This document shows positions 15,101 through 26,367 of a stretch of DNA of 64,000 nucleotides, in pieces. The notes under the pieces are model-generated. The model saw only the letters and a program-made list of their open reading frames with translations. It was not told the origin of the DNA and made no database searches. This DNA is from Diprion similis. Taxonomy: Eukaryota; Arthropoda; Insecta; Hymenoptera; Diprionidae. Each line of letters opens with the position of its first letter. The first letter of the stretch is position 1. The DNA lies in contig NC_060115.1 in the NCBI RefSeq assembly GCF_021155765.1, positions 8,164,493 through 8,228,492 of the forward strand. Reading direction: 5' to 3'. The position numbers were made by a program, and so were the translations under genes.

Positions 15101-16560
15101 AGGAACTCAAAAAACACACGAAAAAGAGCGTAGGACCAACAGCAGAGAAATGAGGACGAAAATAAGCAGTTTTTCGCCTGTAACTTTTGATCCGTTGCTC
15201 GCAGCGTATTGGGACTGCGCTTAATCGATTCCTCTCGCAAAATTACGTCGGAATAGTGCCTGAAAGAATCAATTGCAGCACTTTTCAAAGTCGTCGAAAT
15301 TTTTACCAAAAATGCAAAGGGGTTAGCCTTGGATTTTTTTTGCCCGAAAAATCTTTTGTCTTGGAATCGATTTGTATGACCCTTTCCGAAGTGAATCGAC
15401 CCCCAGGAACTCAAAAAACACACGAAAAAGAGCGTAGGACCGAAAGCAGAGAAATGAGGACGAAAATAAGCAGTTTTTCGCCTGTAACTTTTGATCCGTT
15501 GCTCGCAGCGTATTGAGACTGCGCTTAATCGATTCCTCTCGCAATATTACGTCGGAATAGTGCCTGAAATAATTAATTGCAGCACTTTTCAAAGTCGTCG
15601 AAATTTTTACTCAAAATGCAAAGGGGTTAGCGTTGGTTTTTTTTTGGCCGAAAAATCTTTTGTCTTGGAATCGATTTGTATGACCCTTTTCGAAGTAAAT
15701 CGACCCCCAGGAACTCGAAGAACACACGAAAAAGAGCGTAGGACCAACAGCAGAGAAATGAGGACGAAAATGAGCAGTTTTTCGCCTGTAACTTTTGATC
15801 CGTTGCTCGCAGCGTATTGGGACTGCGCTTAATCGATTCCTCTCGCAAAATTACGTCGAAATAGTGCCTGAAAGAATTAATTGCAGCACTTTTCAAAGTC
15901 GTCGAAATTTTCACCAAAAATGCAAAGGGGTTAGCCTTGGATTTTTTTTTGGCGAAAAATCTTTTGTCTTGGAATCGATTTGTATGACCCTTTTCGGAGT
16001 AAATCGACCCCCAGGAACTCAAAAAACACACGAAAAAGAGCGTAGGACCAACAGCAGAGAAATGAGGACGAAAATAAGCAGTTTTTCGCCTGTAACTTTT
16101 GATCCGTTGCTCGCAGCGTATTGGGACTGCGCTTAATCGATTCCTCTCGCAAAATTACGTCGAAATAGTGCCTGAAAGAATTAATTGCAGCACTTTTCAA
16201 AGTCGTCGAAATTTTCACCAAAAATGCAAAGGGGTTAGCCTTGGATTTTTTTTGGCCGAAAAATCTTTTGTCTTGGAATCGATTTGTATGACCCTTTCCG
16301 GAGTAAATCGACCCCCAGGAACTCAAAAAACACACGAAAAAGAGCGTAGGACCAACAGCAGAGAAATAAGGACGAAAATAAGCAGTTTTTCGCCTGTAAC
16401 TTTTGATCCGTTGCTCGCAGCGTATTGGGACTGCGCTTAATCGATTCCTCTCGCAAAATTACGTCGAAATAGTGCCTGAAAGAATTATTTGCAGCACTTT
16501 TCAAAGTCGTCGAAATTTTCACCAAAAATGCAAAGGGGTTAGCCTTGGATTTTTTTTGCC
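12161..16560. repeat. B-type satellite block
   Basis: Consecutive monomers here are almost all family B (tcttggaatcgatttg, acttttgatccg). They carry more private substitutions than the A block: ttggttttttttt at 14,116 and 15,635, cgaagtaaat at about 14,170 and 15,690, tattgagac at 15,513. This higher divergence suggests an older or less recently homogenised segment. It begins after the hybrid monomer at 11,857 and ends within the monomer starting at 16,417, where family A features (tctgggaatc) return. Confidence 0.8.
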
Positions 16561-19500
16561 CGAAAAATCTTTTGTCTGGGAATCGATTCGTATGACGTTT
16601 TCTAGACTAATTCGACGCCCAGGAACTCAGAAAACACATCAAAAATAGCGTAGGACCAGCAGCAGAGAAATGACGACGAAAATCATGAGTTTTTCGGCTG
16701 TAACTTTACAGGTGTTGCTCGCAGCGTATTGGGACTGCGTTTAATCGATTTCTCTCGCAAAATTACGTCGGAATAGTGCCCTACAGAATTAATTGCAGCA
16801 CTTTTCAAAGTCGTCGAAATTTTCACCAAAAATGCAAAGGGGTTAGCCTTGGATTTTTTTTGGCCGAAAAATCTTTTGTCTGGAAATCGATTCGTATGAC
16901 GTTTCCCAGACTAATTCGACGCCCAGGAACTCAGAAAACACATCAAAAATAGCGTAGGACCAGCAGCAGAGAAATGACGACGAAAATCATGAGTTTTTCG
17001 GCTGTAACTTTACAGGTGTTGCTCGCAGCGTATTGGGACTGCGTTTAATCGATTTCTCTCGCAAAATTACGTCGGAATAGTGCCCTACAGAATTAATTGC
17101 AGCACTTTTCAAAGTCGTCGAAATTTTCACCAAAAATGCAAAGGGGTTAGCCTTGGATTTTTTTTGGCCGAAAAATCTTTTGTCTGGGAATCGATTCGTA
17201 TGACGTTTTCTAGACTAATTCGACGCCCAGGAACTCAGAAAACACATCAAAAATAGCGTAGGACCAGCAGCAGAGAAATGACGACGAAAATCATGAGTTT
17301 TTCGGCTGTAACTTTACAGGTGTTGCTCGCAGCGTATTGGGACTGCGTTTAATCGATTTCTCTCGCAAAATTACGTCGGAATAGTGCCCTACAGAATTAA
17401 TTGCAGCACTTTTCAAAGTCGTCGAAATTTTCACCAAAAATGCAAAGGGGTTAGCCTTGGATTTTTTTTGGCCGAAAAATCTTTTGTCTGGGAATCGATT
17501 CGTATGACGTTTTCTAGACTAATTCGACGCCCAGGAACTCAGAAAACACATCAAAAATAGCGTAGGACCAGCAGCAGAGAAATGACGACGAAAATCATGA
17601 GTTTTTCGGCTGTAACTTTACAGGTGTTGCTCGCAGCGTATTGGGACTGCGTTTAATCGATTTCTCTCGCAAAATTACGTCGGAATAGTGCCCTACAGAA
17701 TTAATTGCAGCACTTTTCAAAGTCGTCGAAATTTTCACCAAAAATGCAAAGGGGTTAGCCTTGGATTTTTTTTGGCCGAAAAATCTTTTGTCTGGGAATC
17801 GATTCGTATGACGTTTTCTAGACTAATTCGACGCCCAGGAACTCAGAAAACACATCAAAAATAGCGTAGGACCAGCAGCAGAGAAATGACGACGAAAATC
17901 ATGAGTTTTTCGGCTGTAACTTTACAGGTGTTGCTCGCAGCGTATTGGGACTGCGTTTAATCGATTTCTCTCGCAAAATTACGTCGGAATAGTGCCCTAC
18001 AGAATTAATTGCAGCACTTTTCAAAGTCGTCGAAATTTTCACCAAAAATGCAAAGGGGTTAGCCTTGGATTTTTTTTGGCCGAAAAATCTTTTGTCTGGG
18101 AATCGATTCGTATGACGTTTTCTAGACTAATTCGACGCCCAGGAACTCAGAAAACACATCAAAAATAGCGTAGGACCAGCAGCAGAGAAATGACGACGAA
18201 AATCATGAGTTTTTCGGCTGTAACTTTACAGGTGTTGCTCGCAGCGTATTGGGACTGCGTTTAATCGATTTCTCTCGCAAAATTACGTTGGAATGGTGCC
18301 CTACAGAATTAATTGCAGCACTTTTCAAAGTCGTCGAAATTTTCACCAAAAATGCAAAGGGGTTAGCCTTGGATTTTTTTTGGCCGAAAAATCTTTTGTC
18401 TGGGAATCGATTCGTATGACGTTTTCTAGACTAATTCGACGCCCAGGAACTCAGAAAACACATCAAAAATAGCGTAGGACCAGCAGCAGAGAAATGACGA
18501 CGAAAATCATGAGTTTTTCGGCTGTAACTTTACAGGTGTTGCTCGCAGCGTATTGGGACTGCGTTTAATCGATTTCTCTCGCAAAATTACGTCGGAATAG
18601 TGCCCTACAGAATTAATTGCAGCACTTTTCAAAGTCGTCGAAATTTTCACCAAAAATGCAAAGGGGTTAGCCTTGGATTTTTATTGGCCGAAAAATCTTT
18701 TGTCTGGGAATCGATTCGTATGACGTTTTCTAGACTAATTCGACGCCCAGGAACTCAGAAAACACATCAAAAATAGCGTAGGACCAGCAGCAGAGAAATG
18801 ACGACGAAAATCATGAATTTTTCGGCTGTAACTTTACAGGTGTTGCTCGCAGCGTATTGGGACTGCGTTTAATCGATTTCTCTCGCAAAATTACGTCGGA
18901 ATAGTGCCCTACAGAAATAATTGCAGCACTTTTCAAAGTCGTCGAAATTTTCACCAAAAATGCAAAGGGGTTAGCCTTGGATTTTTTTTGGCCGAAAAAT
19001 CTTTTGTCTGGGAATCGATTCGTATGACGTTTTCTAGACTAATTCGACGCCCAGGAACTCAGAAAACACATCAAAAATAGCCTAGGACCAGCAGCAGAGA
19101 AATGACGACGAAAATCATGAGTTTTTCGGCTGTAACTTTACAGGTGTTGCTCGCAGCGTATTGGTACTGCGTTCAATCGATTTCTCTCGCAAAATTACGT
19201 CGGAATAGTGCCCTACAGAATTAATTGCAGCACTTTTCAAAGTCGTCGAAATTTTCACCAAAAATGCAAAGGGGTTAGCCTTGGATTTTTTTTGGCCGAA
19301 AAATCTTTTGTCTGGGAATCGATTCGTATGACGTTTTCTAGACTAATTTGACGCCCAGGAACTCAGAAAACACATCAAAAATAGCGTAGGACCAGCAGCA
19401 GAGAAATGACGACGAAAATCATGAGTTTTTCGGCTGTAACTTTACAGGTGTTGCTCGCAGCGTATTGGGACTGCGTTTAATCGATTTCTCTCGCAAAATT

Positions 19501-22500
19501 ACGTCGGAATAGTGCCCTACAGAATTAATTGCAGCACTTTTCAAAGTCGTCGAAATTTTCACCAAAAATGCAAAGGGGTTAGCCTTGGATTTTTTTTGGC
19601 CGAAAAATCTTTTGTCTGGGAATCGATTCGTATGACGTTTTCTAGACTAATTCGACGCCCAGGAACTCAGAAAACACATCAAAAATAGCGTAGGACCAGC
19701 AGCAGAGAAATGACGACGAAAATCATGAGTTTTTCGGCTGTAACTTTACAGGTGTTGCTCGCAGCGTATTGGGACTGCGTTTAATCGATTTCTCTCGCAA
19801 AATTACGTCGGAATAGTGCCCTACAGAATTAATTGCAGCACTTTTCAAAGTCGTCGAAATTTTCACCAAAAATGCAAAGGGGTTAGCCTTGGATTTTTTT
19901 TGGCCGAAAAATCTTTTGTCTGGGAATCGATTCGTATGACGTTTTCTAGACTAATTCGACGCCCAGGAACTCAGAAAACACATCAAAAATAGCGTAGGAC
20001 CAGCAGCAGAGAAATGACGACGAAAATCATGAGTTTTTCGGCTGTAACTTTACAGGTGTTGCTCGCAGCGTATTGGGACTGCGTTTAATCGATTTCTCTC
20101 GCAAAATTACGTCGGAATAGTGCCCTACAGAATTAATTGCAGCACTTTTCAAAGTCGTCGAAATTTTCACCAAAAATGCAAAGGGGTTAGCCTTGGATTT
20201 TTTTTGGCCGAAAAATCTTTTGTCTGGGAATCGATTCGTATGACGTTTTCTAGACTAATTCGACGCCCAGGAACTCAGAAAACACATCAAAAATAGCGTA
20301 GGACCAGCAGCAGAGAAATGACGACGAAAATCATGAGTTTTTCGGCTGTAACTTTACAGGTGTTGCTCGCAGCGTATTGGGACTGCGTTTAATCGATTTC
20401 TCTCGCAAAATTACGTCGGAATAGTGCCCTACAGAATTAATTGCAGCACTTTTCAAAGTCGTCGAAATTTTCACCAAAAATGCAAAGGGGTTAGCCTTGG
20501 ATTTTTTTTGGCCGAAAAATCTTTTGTCTGGGAATCGATTCGTATGACGTTTTCTAGACTAATTCGACGCCCAGGAACTCAGAAAACACATCAAAAATAG
20601 CGTAGGACCAGCAGCAGAGAAATGACGACGAAAATCATGAGTTTTTCGGCTGTAACTTTACAGGTGTTGCTCGCAGCGTATTGGGACTGCGTTTAATCGA
20701 TTTCTCTCGCAAAATTACGTCGGAATAGTGCCCTACAGAATCAATTGCAGCACTTTTCAAAGTCGTCGAAATTTTCACCAAAAATGCAAAGGGGTTAGCC
20801 TTGGATTTTTTTTGGCCGAAAAATCTTTTGTCTGGGAATCGATTCGTATGACGTTTTCTAGACTAATTCGACGCCCAGGAACTCAGAAAACACATCAAAA
20901 ATAGCGTAGGACCAGCAGCAGAGAAATGACGACGAAAATCATGAGTTTTTCGGCTGTAACTTTACAGGTGTTGCTCGCAGCGTATTGGGACTGCGTTTAA
21001 TCGATTTCTCTCGCAAAATTACGTCGGAATAGTGCCCTACAGAATCAATTGCAGCACTTTTCAAAGTCGTCGAAATTTTCACCAAAAATGCAAAGGGGTT
21101 AGCCTTGGATTTTTTTTGGACGAAAAATCTTTTGTCTGGGAATCGATTCGTATGACGTTTTCTAGACTAATTCGACGCCCAGGAACTCAGAAAACACATC
21201 AAAAATAGCGTAGGACCAGCAGCAGAGAAATGACGACGAAAATCATGAGTTTTTCGGCTGTAACTTTACAGGTGTTGCTCGCAGCGTATTGGGACTGCGT
21301 TTAATCGATTTCTCTCGCAAAATTACGTCGGAATAGTGCCCTACAGAATTAATTGCAGCACTTTTCAAAGTCGTCGAAATTTTCACCAAAAATGCAAAGG
21401 GGTTAGCCTTGGATTTTTTTTGGCCGAAAAATCTTTTGTCTGGGAATCGATTCGTATGACGTTTTCTAGACTAATTCGACGCCCAGGAACTCAGAAAACA
21501 CATCAAAAATAGCGTAGGACCAGCAGCAGAGAAATGACGACGAAAATCATGAGTTTTTCGGCTGTAACTTTACAGGTGTTGCTCGCAGCGTATTGGGACT
21601 GCGTTTAATCGATTTCTCTCGCAAAATTACGTCGGAATAGTGCCCTACAGAATTAATTGCAGCACTTTTCAAAGTCGTCGAAATTTTCACCAAAAATGCA
21701 AAGGGGTTAGCCTTGGATTTTTTTTGGCCGAAAAATCTTTTGTCTGGGAATCGATTCGTATGACGTTTTCTAGACTAATTCGACGCCCAGGAACTCAGAA
21801 AACACATCAAAAATAGCGTAGGACCAGCAGCAGAGAAATGACGACGAAAATCATGAGTTTTTCGGCTGTAACTTTACAGGTGTTGCTCGCAGCGTATTGG
21901 GACTGCGTTTAATCGATTTCTCTCGCAAAATTACGTCGGAATAGTGCCCTACAGAATTAATTGCAGCACTTTTCAAAGTCGTCGAAATTTTCACCAAAAA
22001 TGCAAAGGGGTTAGCCTTGGATTTTTTTTGGCCGAAAAATCTTTTGTCTGGGAATCGATTCGTATGACGTTTTCTAGACTAATTCGACGCCCAGGAACTC
22101 AGAAAACACATCAAAAATAGCGTAGGACCAGCAGCAGAGAAATGACGACGAAAATCATGAGTTTTTCGGCTGTAACTTTACAGGTGTTGCTCGCAGCGTA
22201 TTGGGACTGCGTTTAATCGATTTCTCTCGCAAAATTACGTCGGAATAGTGCCCTACAGAATTAATTGCAGCACTTTTCAAAGTCGTCGAAATTTTCACCA
22301 AAAATGCAAAGGGGTTAGCCTTGGATTTTTTTTGGCCGAAAAATCTTTTGTCTGGGAATCGATTCGTATGACGTTTTCTAGACTAATTCGACGCCCAGGA
22401 ACTCAGAAAACACATCAAAAATAGCGTAGGACCAGCAGCAGAGAAATGACGACGAAAATCATGAGTTTTTCGGCTGTAACTTTACAGGTGTTGCTCGCAG

Positions 22501-23513
22501 CGTATTGGGACTGCGTTTAATCGATTTCTCTCGCAAAATTACGTCGGAATAGTGCCCTACAGAATTAATTGCAGCACTTTTCAAAGTCGTCGAAATTTTC
22601 ACCAAAAATGCAAAGGGGTTAGCCTTGGATTTTTTTTGGCCGAAAAATCTTTTGTCTGGGAATCGATTCGTATGACGTTTTCTAGACTAATTCGACGCCC
22701 AGGAACTCAGAAAACACATCAAAAATAGCGTAGGACCAGCAGCAGAGAAATGACGACGAAAATCATGAGTTTTTCGGCTGTAACTTTACAGGTGTTGCTC
22801 GCAGCGTATTGGGACTGCGTTTAATCGATTTCTCTCGCAAAATTACGTCGGAATAGTGCCCTACAGAATTAATTGCAGCACTTTTCAAAGTCGTCGAAAT
22901 TTTCACCAAAAATGCAAAGGGGTTAGCCTTGGATTTTTTTTGGCCGAAAAATCTTTCGTCTGGGAATCGATTCGTATGACGTTTTCTAGACTAATTCGAC
23001 GCCCAGGAACTCAGAAAACACATCAAAAATAGCGTAGGACCAGCAGCAGAGAAATGACGACGAAAATCATGAGTTTTTCGGCTGTAACTTTACAGGTGTT
23101 GCTCGCAGCGTATTGGGACTGCGTTTAATCGATTTCTCTCGCAAAATTACGTCGGAATAGTGCCCTACAGAATTAATTGCAGCACTTTTCAAAGTCGTCG
23201 AAATTTTCACCAAAAATGCAAAGGGGTTAGCCTTGGATTTTTTTTGGCCGAAAAATCTTTCGTCTGGGAATCGATTCGTATGACGTTTTCTAGACTAATT
23301 CGACGCCCAGGAACTCAGAAAACACATCAAAAATAGCGTAGGACCAGCAGCAGAGAAATGACGACGAAAATCATGAATTTTTCGGCTGTAACTTTACAGG
23401 TGTTGCTCGCAGCGTATTGGGACTGCGTTTAATCGATTTCTCTCGCAAAATTACGTCGGAATAGTGCCCTACAGAATTAATTGCAGCACTTTTCAAAGTC
23501 GTCGAAATTTTCG
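16561..23513. repeat. Homogeneous A-type satellite block
   Basis: About 22 consecutive family A monomers are nearly identical. The few variants are often shared by adjacent copies: aatcaattgc at about 20,740 and 21,044, and tctttcgtc at about 22,954 and 23,258. This is the pattern left by local unequal crossing-over. The first full unit (16,721) carries the A-prime gtttcccagac variant. Isolated changes include tttattgg near 18,682, cctagg near 19,081 and ggacga near 21,119. Confidence 0.85.
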
Positions 23514-23815
23514 CCAAAAATCCAAAGGGGTTAGCGTTACTTTTTTCGCGATTTTTGGAGTAGAGAATTTTCCGTTTCAGATTTGATCCGTATGACCCTT
23601 TTTCGACTAATTGGACACTCAGCAACATAGAAATCACAGCAAAAGGAGCGTACGATAAACAGCACAGAAACCACGACGAAAAGACCGCTAGCAGAAAAAT
23701 GAGAAATCAGAGTATCACGTTAATCGGCTGAATCCCCCGATCCATTGCCTGCAGTATATATCGATGCGCGCAATCATTTCGTCTTGCAAAATTACTTCAA
23801 CGTGGAATTCAATTA
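23514..23815. repeat. Decayed edge monomer of the satellite array
   Basis: After 23,513 identity to the monomer drops sharply, but the order of landmarks persists: aaaggggttagcgtta, gatccgtatgaccct, ctaattggacactcagcaac, gaaatcacagcaaaaggagcgta, ggctgaatcccc, tgcctgcagtata and cgtcttgcaaaattac. All align to successive parts of the 304-bp unit. A single highly diverged terminal copy is the usual state at a satellite border, where homogenisation no longer reaches. Confidence 0.8.
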
Positions 23816-24363
23816 ATTCTAATCCTACATTACATAAAATCTTCCAAACATCTGCATATATAGACGTTATCGAACGATTCGTCTGTTGTCTCTTTCTAAC
23901 ACATTGCAAGAGGAGATCAATCTCATAGTCAAGTACGTCAATTGGTGCAATGTATGGCGACAAGAGGTGCCTTGAGTTCCACATTTGGCTCTATACAGAA
24001 TTGCTTTTTTGCAGTACTCGAAAGAAGCTCATTATATTTCAGTTGAATCGCGTTAAATTAATACATACAAAGTATGAAATACAATGCAATTAATGAGTTT
24101 ATTTCTCCACTTCTCGTCATTCAAGTGATATTTGTCCGTGTTTTCCCCTTTCGTACCTTGACCGACTTGCCTACTACTTCTTCGGACCATTCAAAATTGA
24201 CAGCGAACGCCCGCCCTCTGTTGTCGATACCTCGTTTGGTTTGGCCAGGTTTCTCGCTCCTGATGCATAAATATTTCCGAAATTCGAAGCACAACGAAGA
24301 GTGAGGTTAGATTCCCATTGAGATAATTGCGTAATAGATTTAATTCGCGAACGGATTATTACG
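23816..24363. other. Satellite-to-gene transition and presumed Cmc2 promoter
   Basis: This is unique sequence between the last decayed monomer and the first Cmc2 codon, about 0.55 kb. It includes a small open frame from 24,074 to 24,304 (76 codons) that matches no family I recognise and is probably chance. There is no clear TATA box, so the promoter of the housekeeping gene must lie within this short interval or inside the satellite. Confidence 0.5.
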
Positions 24364-24747
24364 ATGCCGCGTGAATTAGCCCCTCACAATGCTGCGTGTA
24401 ATGATATATTCGCTGAGTATCAAGAATGTCAAGCTGAGGTATTGTTAGAACCATATCAATTTAGAAACGAAACATAACCTATACGTCTGTTTATCACCGC
24501 AGCACCCGGTCGGCAAATTTTTTGGCTACTGCACAAATCTTAACAACGCTTTGAGGAAATGCTTGAAATCTCAGGTAAAACGCTAATGTATTCCTTCGAT
24601 TTGTAACCGGTTTTATTAAAAATAAAATCTGTAAGCCTATGATCTTTCTTACAGAGGCGCATCAAGCAGGCTGAAAATTTAAAACGATCTGAAGAATTGC
24701 ACGCCAGGATTCAAGCAAGGATACGCGAACAAGAAGACGAAATATAA
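24364..24747 (+). CDS. Cmc2: CMC2, COX assembly mitochondrial protein 2 homologue
   Basis: Three coding exons, 24,364-24,438, 24,503-24,574 and 24,655-24,747, all phase 0 with GT-AG introns of 64 and 80 bp, encode 79 residues. The product carries the twin CX9C signature of intermembrane-space proteins imported by Mia40: C12/C22 and C35/C45 are each separated by exactly nine residues, followed by a charged helical tail (RIKQAENLKRSEELHARIQ). The start MPRELAPHNAACN resembles family members, which begin M-x-P-x-L-x-P-H; the KFFGYC and RKCLK motifs also match. Length fits the family (about 80 aa). CMC2 supports cytochrome c oxidase biogenesis. Its TAA stop (24,745-24,747) overlaps the ATG of the next reading frame by one base, and no polyadenylation signal lies between them, so the two are probably one transcript. 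Confidence 0.9.
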
Positions 24748-25442
24748 TGAATCAGGAACATCCCACACCTAGCCTGGAACCTGAAGTTAAAAGGCGAAAG
24801 GTATTCGAAGTGAACAACGGTCAACCATTAGAACATATAGTGAGAGAAACCGAGGAAAAACGATTGATTCCTATTGAAGATTCAAAAACGACAGAGAATA
24901 GAAAAGAGTTGCATATTTTGAAGAGTTTTAAGCCGACAACTGCATTTCCCAATGTTACAGAGCGTTATTTGACCCCATATTATCATGTGAATGAAGAATC
25001 AGCAGGTGACGATACCTGTATATGGGTTCACAGTAATCGCATTTGTTTGATTAGTTTAGCATCAAGTCATGATATTATTAAAATGCAAAAGAAGATCAAG
25101 TGTATCAATTTTAAAGTAACTGAAAAGTTGGATCGGGCGTCGAATAAGGTGTCAGGTAAAAGTAAACATGGTGCACAACCTCTGCAACCATCTTCTACCA
25201 TCTGCTCAATAGAGTGTGAGGATGGTGGAAAGTATTCTGTCAAATGTAACATGACTGGAAAATTAATGGAGGTCAACGACGCCCTACTAAAAAAACCAGA
25301 GCTTTTGTTTGAGCCGCCGCACAAAGGAGGGTATCTTGCAATTGCTTTACCCAATATTAATCGATTTGAAACATTAACGACAGAGTTACTAACTCAAGAA
25401 AGTTACAATGCCAGGATAGCCATAAGACAAACAGTTACGTGA
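24747..25442 (+). CDS. Abitram: ABITRAM / FAM206A (Simiate) homologue
   Basis: A single-exon frame of 231 codons. Residues from about 67 on align with vertebrate ABITRAM by memory: ERYLTPYY, WVHSNRICLISLASSH, NKVSGKSKHGAQ, CSIECEDGGKYSV, GKLMEVND, GYLAIALP and LLTQESYNAR. In vertebrates the protein is an actin-binding, nuclear-speckle-associated transcription modulator; its function in insects is not established to my knowledge. The first 65 or so residues are an extra charged segment (KRRKVFEV, RETEEKRL) not present in the 181-aa human protein. No in-frame ATG exists between the first codon and the conserved domain, and the same frame is closed by a TGA near 24,675. Initiation at 24,747, overlapping the Cmc2 stop, is therefore the simplest reading. 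Confidence 0.88.
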   Translation: MNQEHPTPSLEPEVKRRKVFEVNNGQPLEHIVRETEEKRLIPIEDSKTTENRKELHILKSFKPTTAFPNVTERYLTPYYHVNEESAGDDTCIWVHSNRICLISLASSHDIIKMQKKIKCINFKVTEKLDRASNKVSGKSKHGAQPLQPSSTICSIECEDGGKYSVKCNMTGKLMEVNDALLKKPELLFEPPHKGGYLAIALPNINRFETLTTELLTQESYNARIAIRQTVT

Positions 25443-25448
25443 TGAAAA

Positions 25449-25454
25449 AATAAA
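25449..25454 (+). terminator. Polyadenylation signal AATAAA for the Cmc2-Abitram transcript
   Basis: AATAAA lies seven bases after the Abitram stop codon, giving a very short 3'UTR. It is the first canonical signal downstream of the Cmc2 start, which supports a single shared 3' end. Confidence 0.6.
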
Positions 25455-26367
25455 ACTCCTTGTACATAAATCTATTTCCTTTCCTTCAAACCGCACAGCG
25501 TTAGGTAATTCTCAAAACTCAAATTTCAGATAACAAATTAATATAAATATATATGAATGCATTAGAAATTTTTGCAAAATTCATGCGTAGCTGTTACATT
25601 TATTGAGTTCAATGACTTACTGGTCTAAAAAAATGTCTTGACAAAATTCAGTTCCTGTTATTAACATTGTTTGTTTAGCTGTGTTTGCTATCTTGTGAAT
25701 TGTGAATACACAAATAAGCTCCTTTATTCATTGTTGAACATGTTTGACGGTAGAGTCATTTTACCTCTACTGAAGGGTCAGTGTTCAGCGATTAATAAGT
25801 GACACTGTAGACTTGGACAGATTGTTGGTACTTGAGCATTACTTGTTAGGAAAATTGTGGTTTATAATTTTCTATTTATATGATTTATCGTGTCGTATAA
25901 TGGTAGGCAAGAGTCGATTTCCTTTATTATCTGTTTCCAATCATAAAATCCACACATTCATACACTCCATACTATAAACCAATTGTTCTATAATAAATAG
26001 ATCGGAATATTTCCATGTGTATTGTTTTGCTTTTTGTTTTACATTGTATCATATATAACGTTATGTCTACCCTAAGTTATCATCTTTGGATTCACTATTT
26101 ACATTCGTACGTGCAACAGAATCACAGATTATGTTAGCCAGAAAAAATACTCTGCAACAATGCAAAGAATAATGTGACAATAAATCCTCCCACTGAATAG
26201 TATATGATTTCGAAATACATGGCTAAGTTGAAATAAAACTAGTCACTTATCTCATGCAAGCCTTACTCTGTTTTGGAATACCATTTTATAAACTACAATG
26301 GCACATAGTATAAATTAACCGTTGATCAGAGAGTTAGACTGAGACTGATAGAGATTACATTCTGACA
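25455..26367. other. Convergent 3' region between Abitram and Coq2
   Basis: About 0.9 kb of AT-rich sequence separates two genes that converge. A TTTATT at 25,923-25,928 (AATAAA on the minus strand) could end the Coq2 transcript about 440 bases past its stop. I see no open frame with a recognisable family here. Confidence 0.5.

Larger units (their letters stand above)
1..23513. repeat. Satellite DNA array, 304-bp monomer, about 77 copies
   Basis: The sequence repeats head to tail with a strict 304-bp period: the motif gcagcgtattgggactgcg recurs at 1, 305, 609, 913 and onward to 23,409. Two monomer families are visible. Family A has gtgccctacag, tctgggaatcgattcg, gttttctagac and actttacaggtg. 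Family B has gtgcctgaaag, tcttggaatcgatttg, cctttccggag and acttttgatccg. All copies keep the same length, which suggests homogenisation by unequal exchange or conversion. The array starts before the window, so its true length is unknown. I saw no CENP-B-box-like motif. Each monomer carries the 10-bp palindrome GAATCGATTC (GATTT in many B copies). The array may be pericentromeric or interstitial heterochromatin; the sequence alone cannot decide. Confidence 0.98.

Noticed and set aside
1483-16648. Many open frames of 78-134 codons on both strands inside the satellite
   Set aside because: They are the same few frames repeated by the 304-bp period (304 is not a multiple of 3, so frames shift each unit), occur on both strands, and have no family resemblance.
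1-23513. CRISPR-like direct repeats
   Set aside because: The repeats are contiguous 304-bp units without distinct spacers, in a eukaryotic genome; this is satellite DNA.
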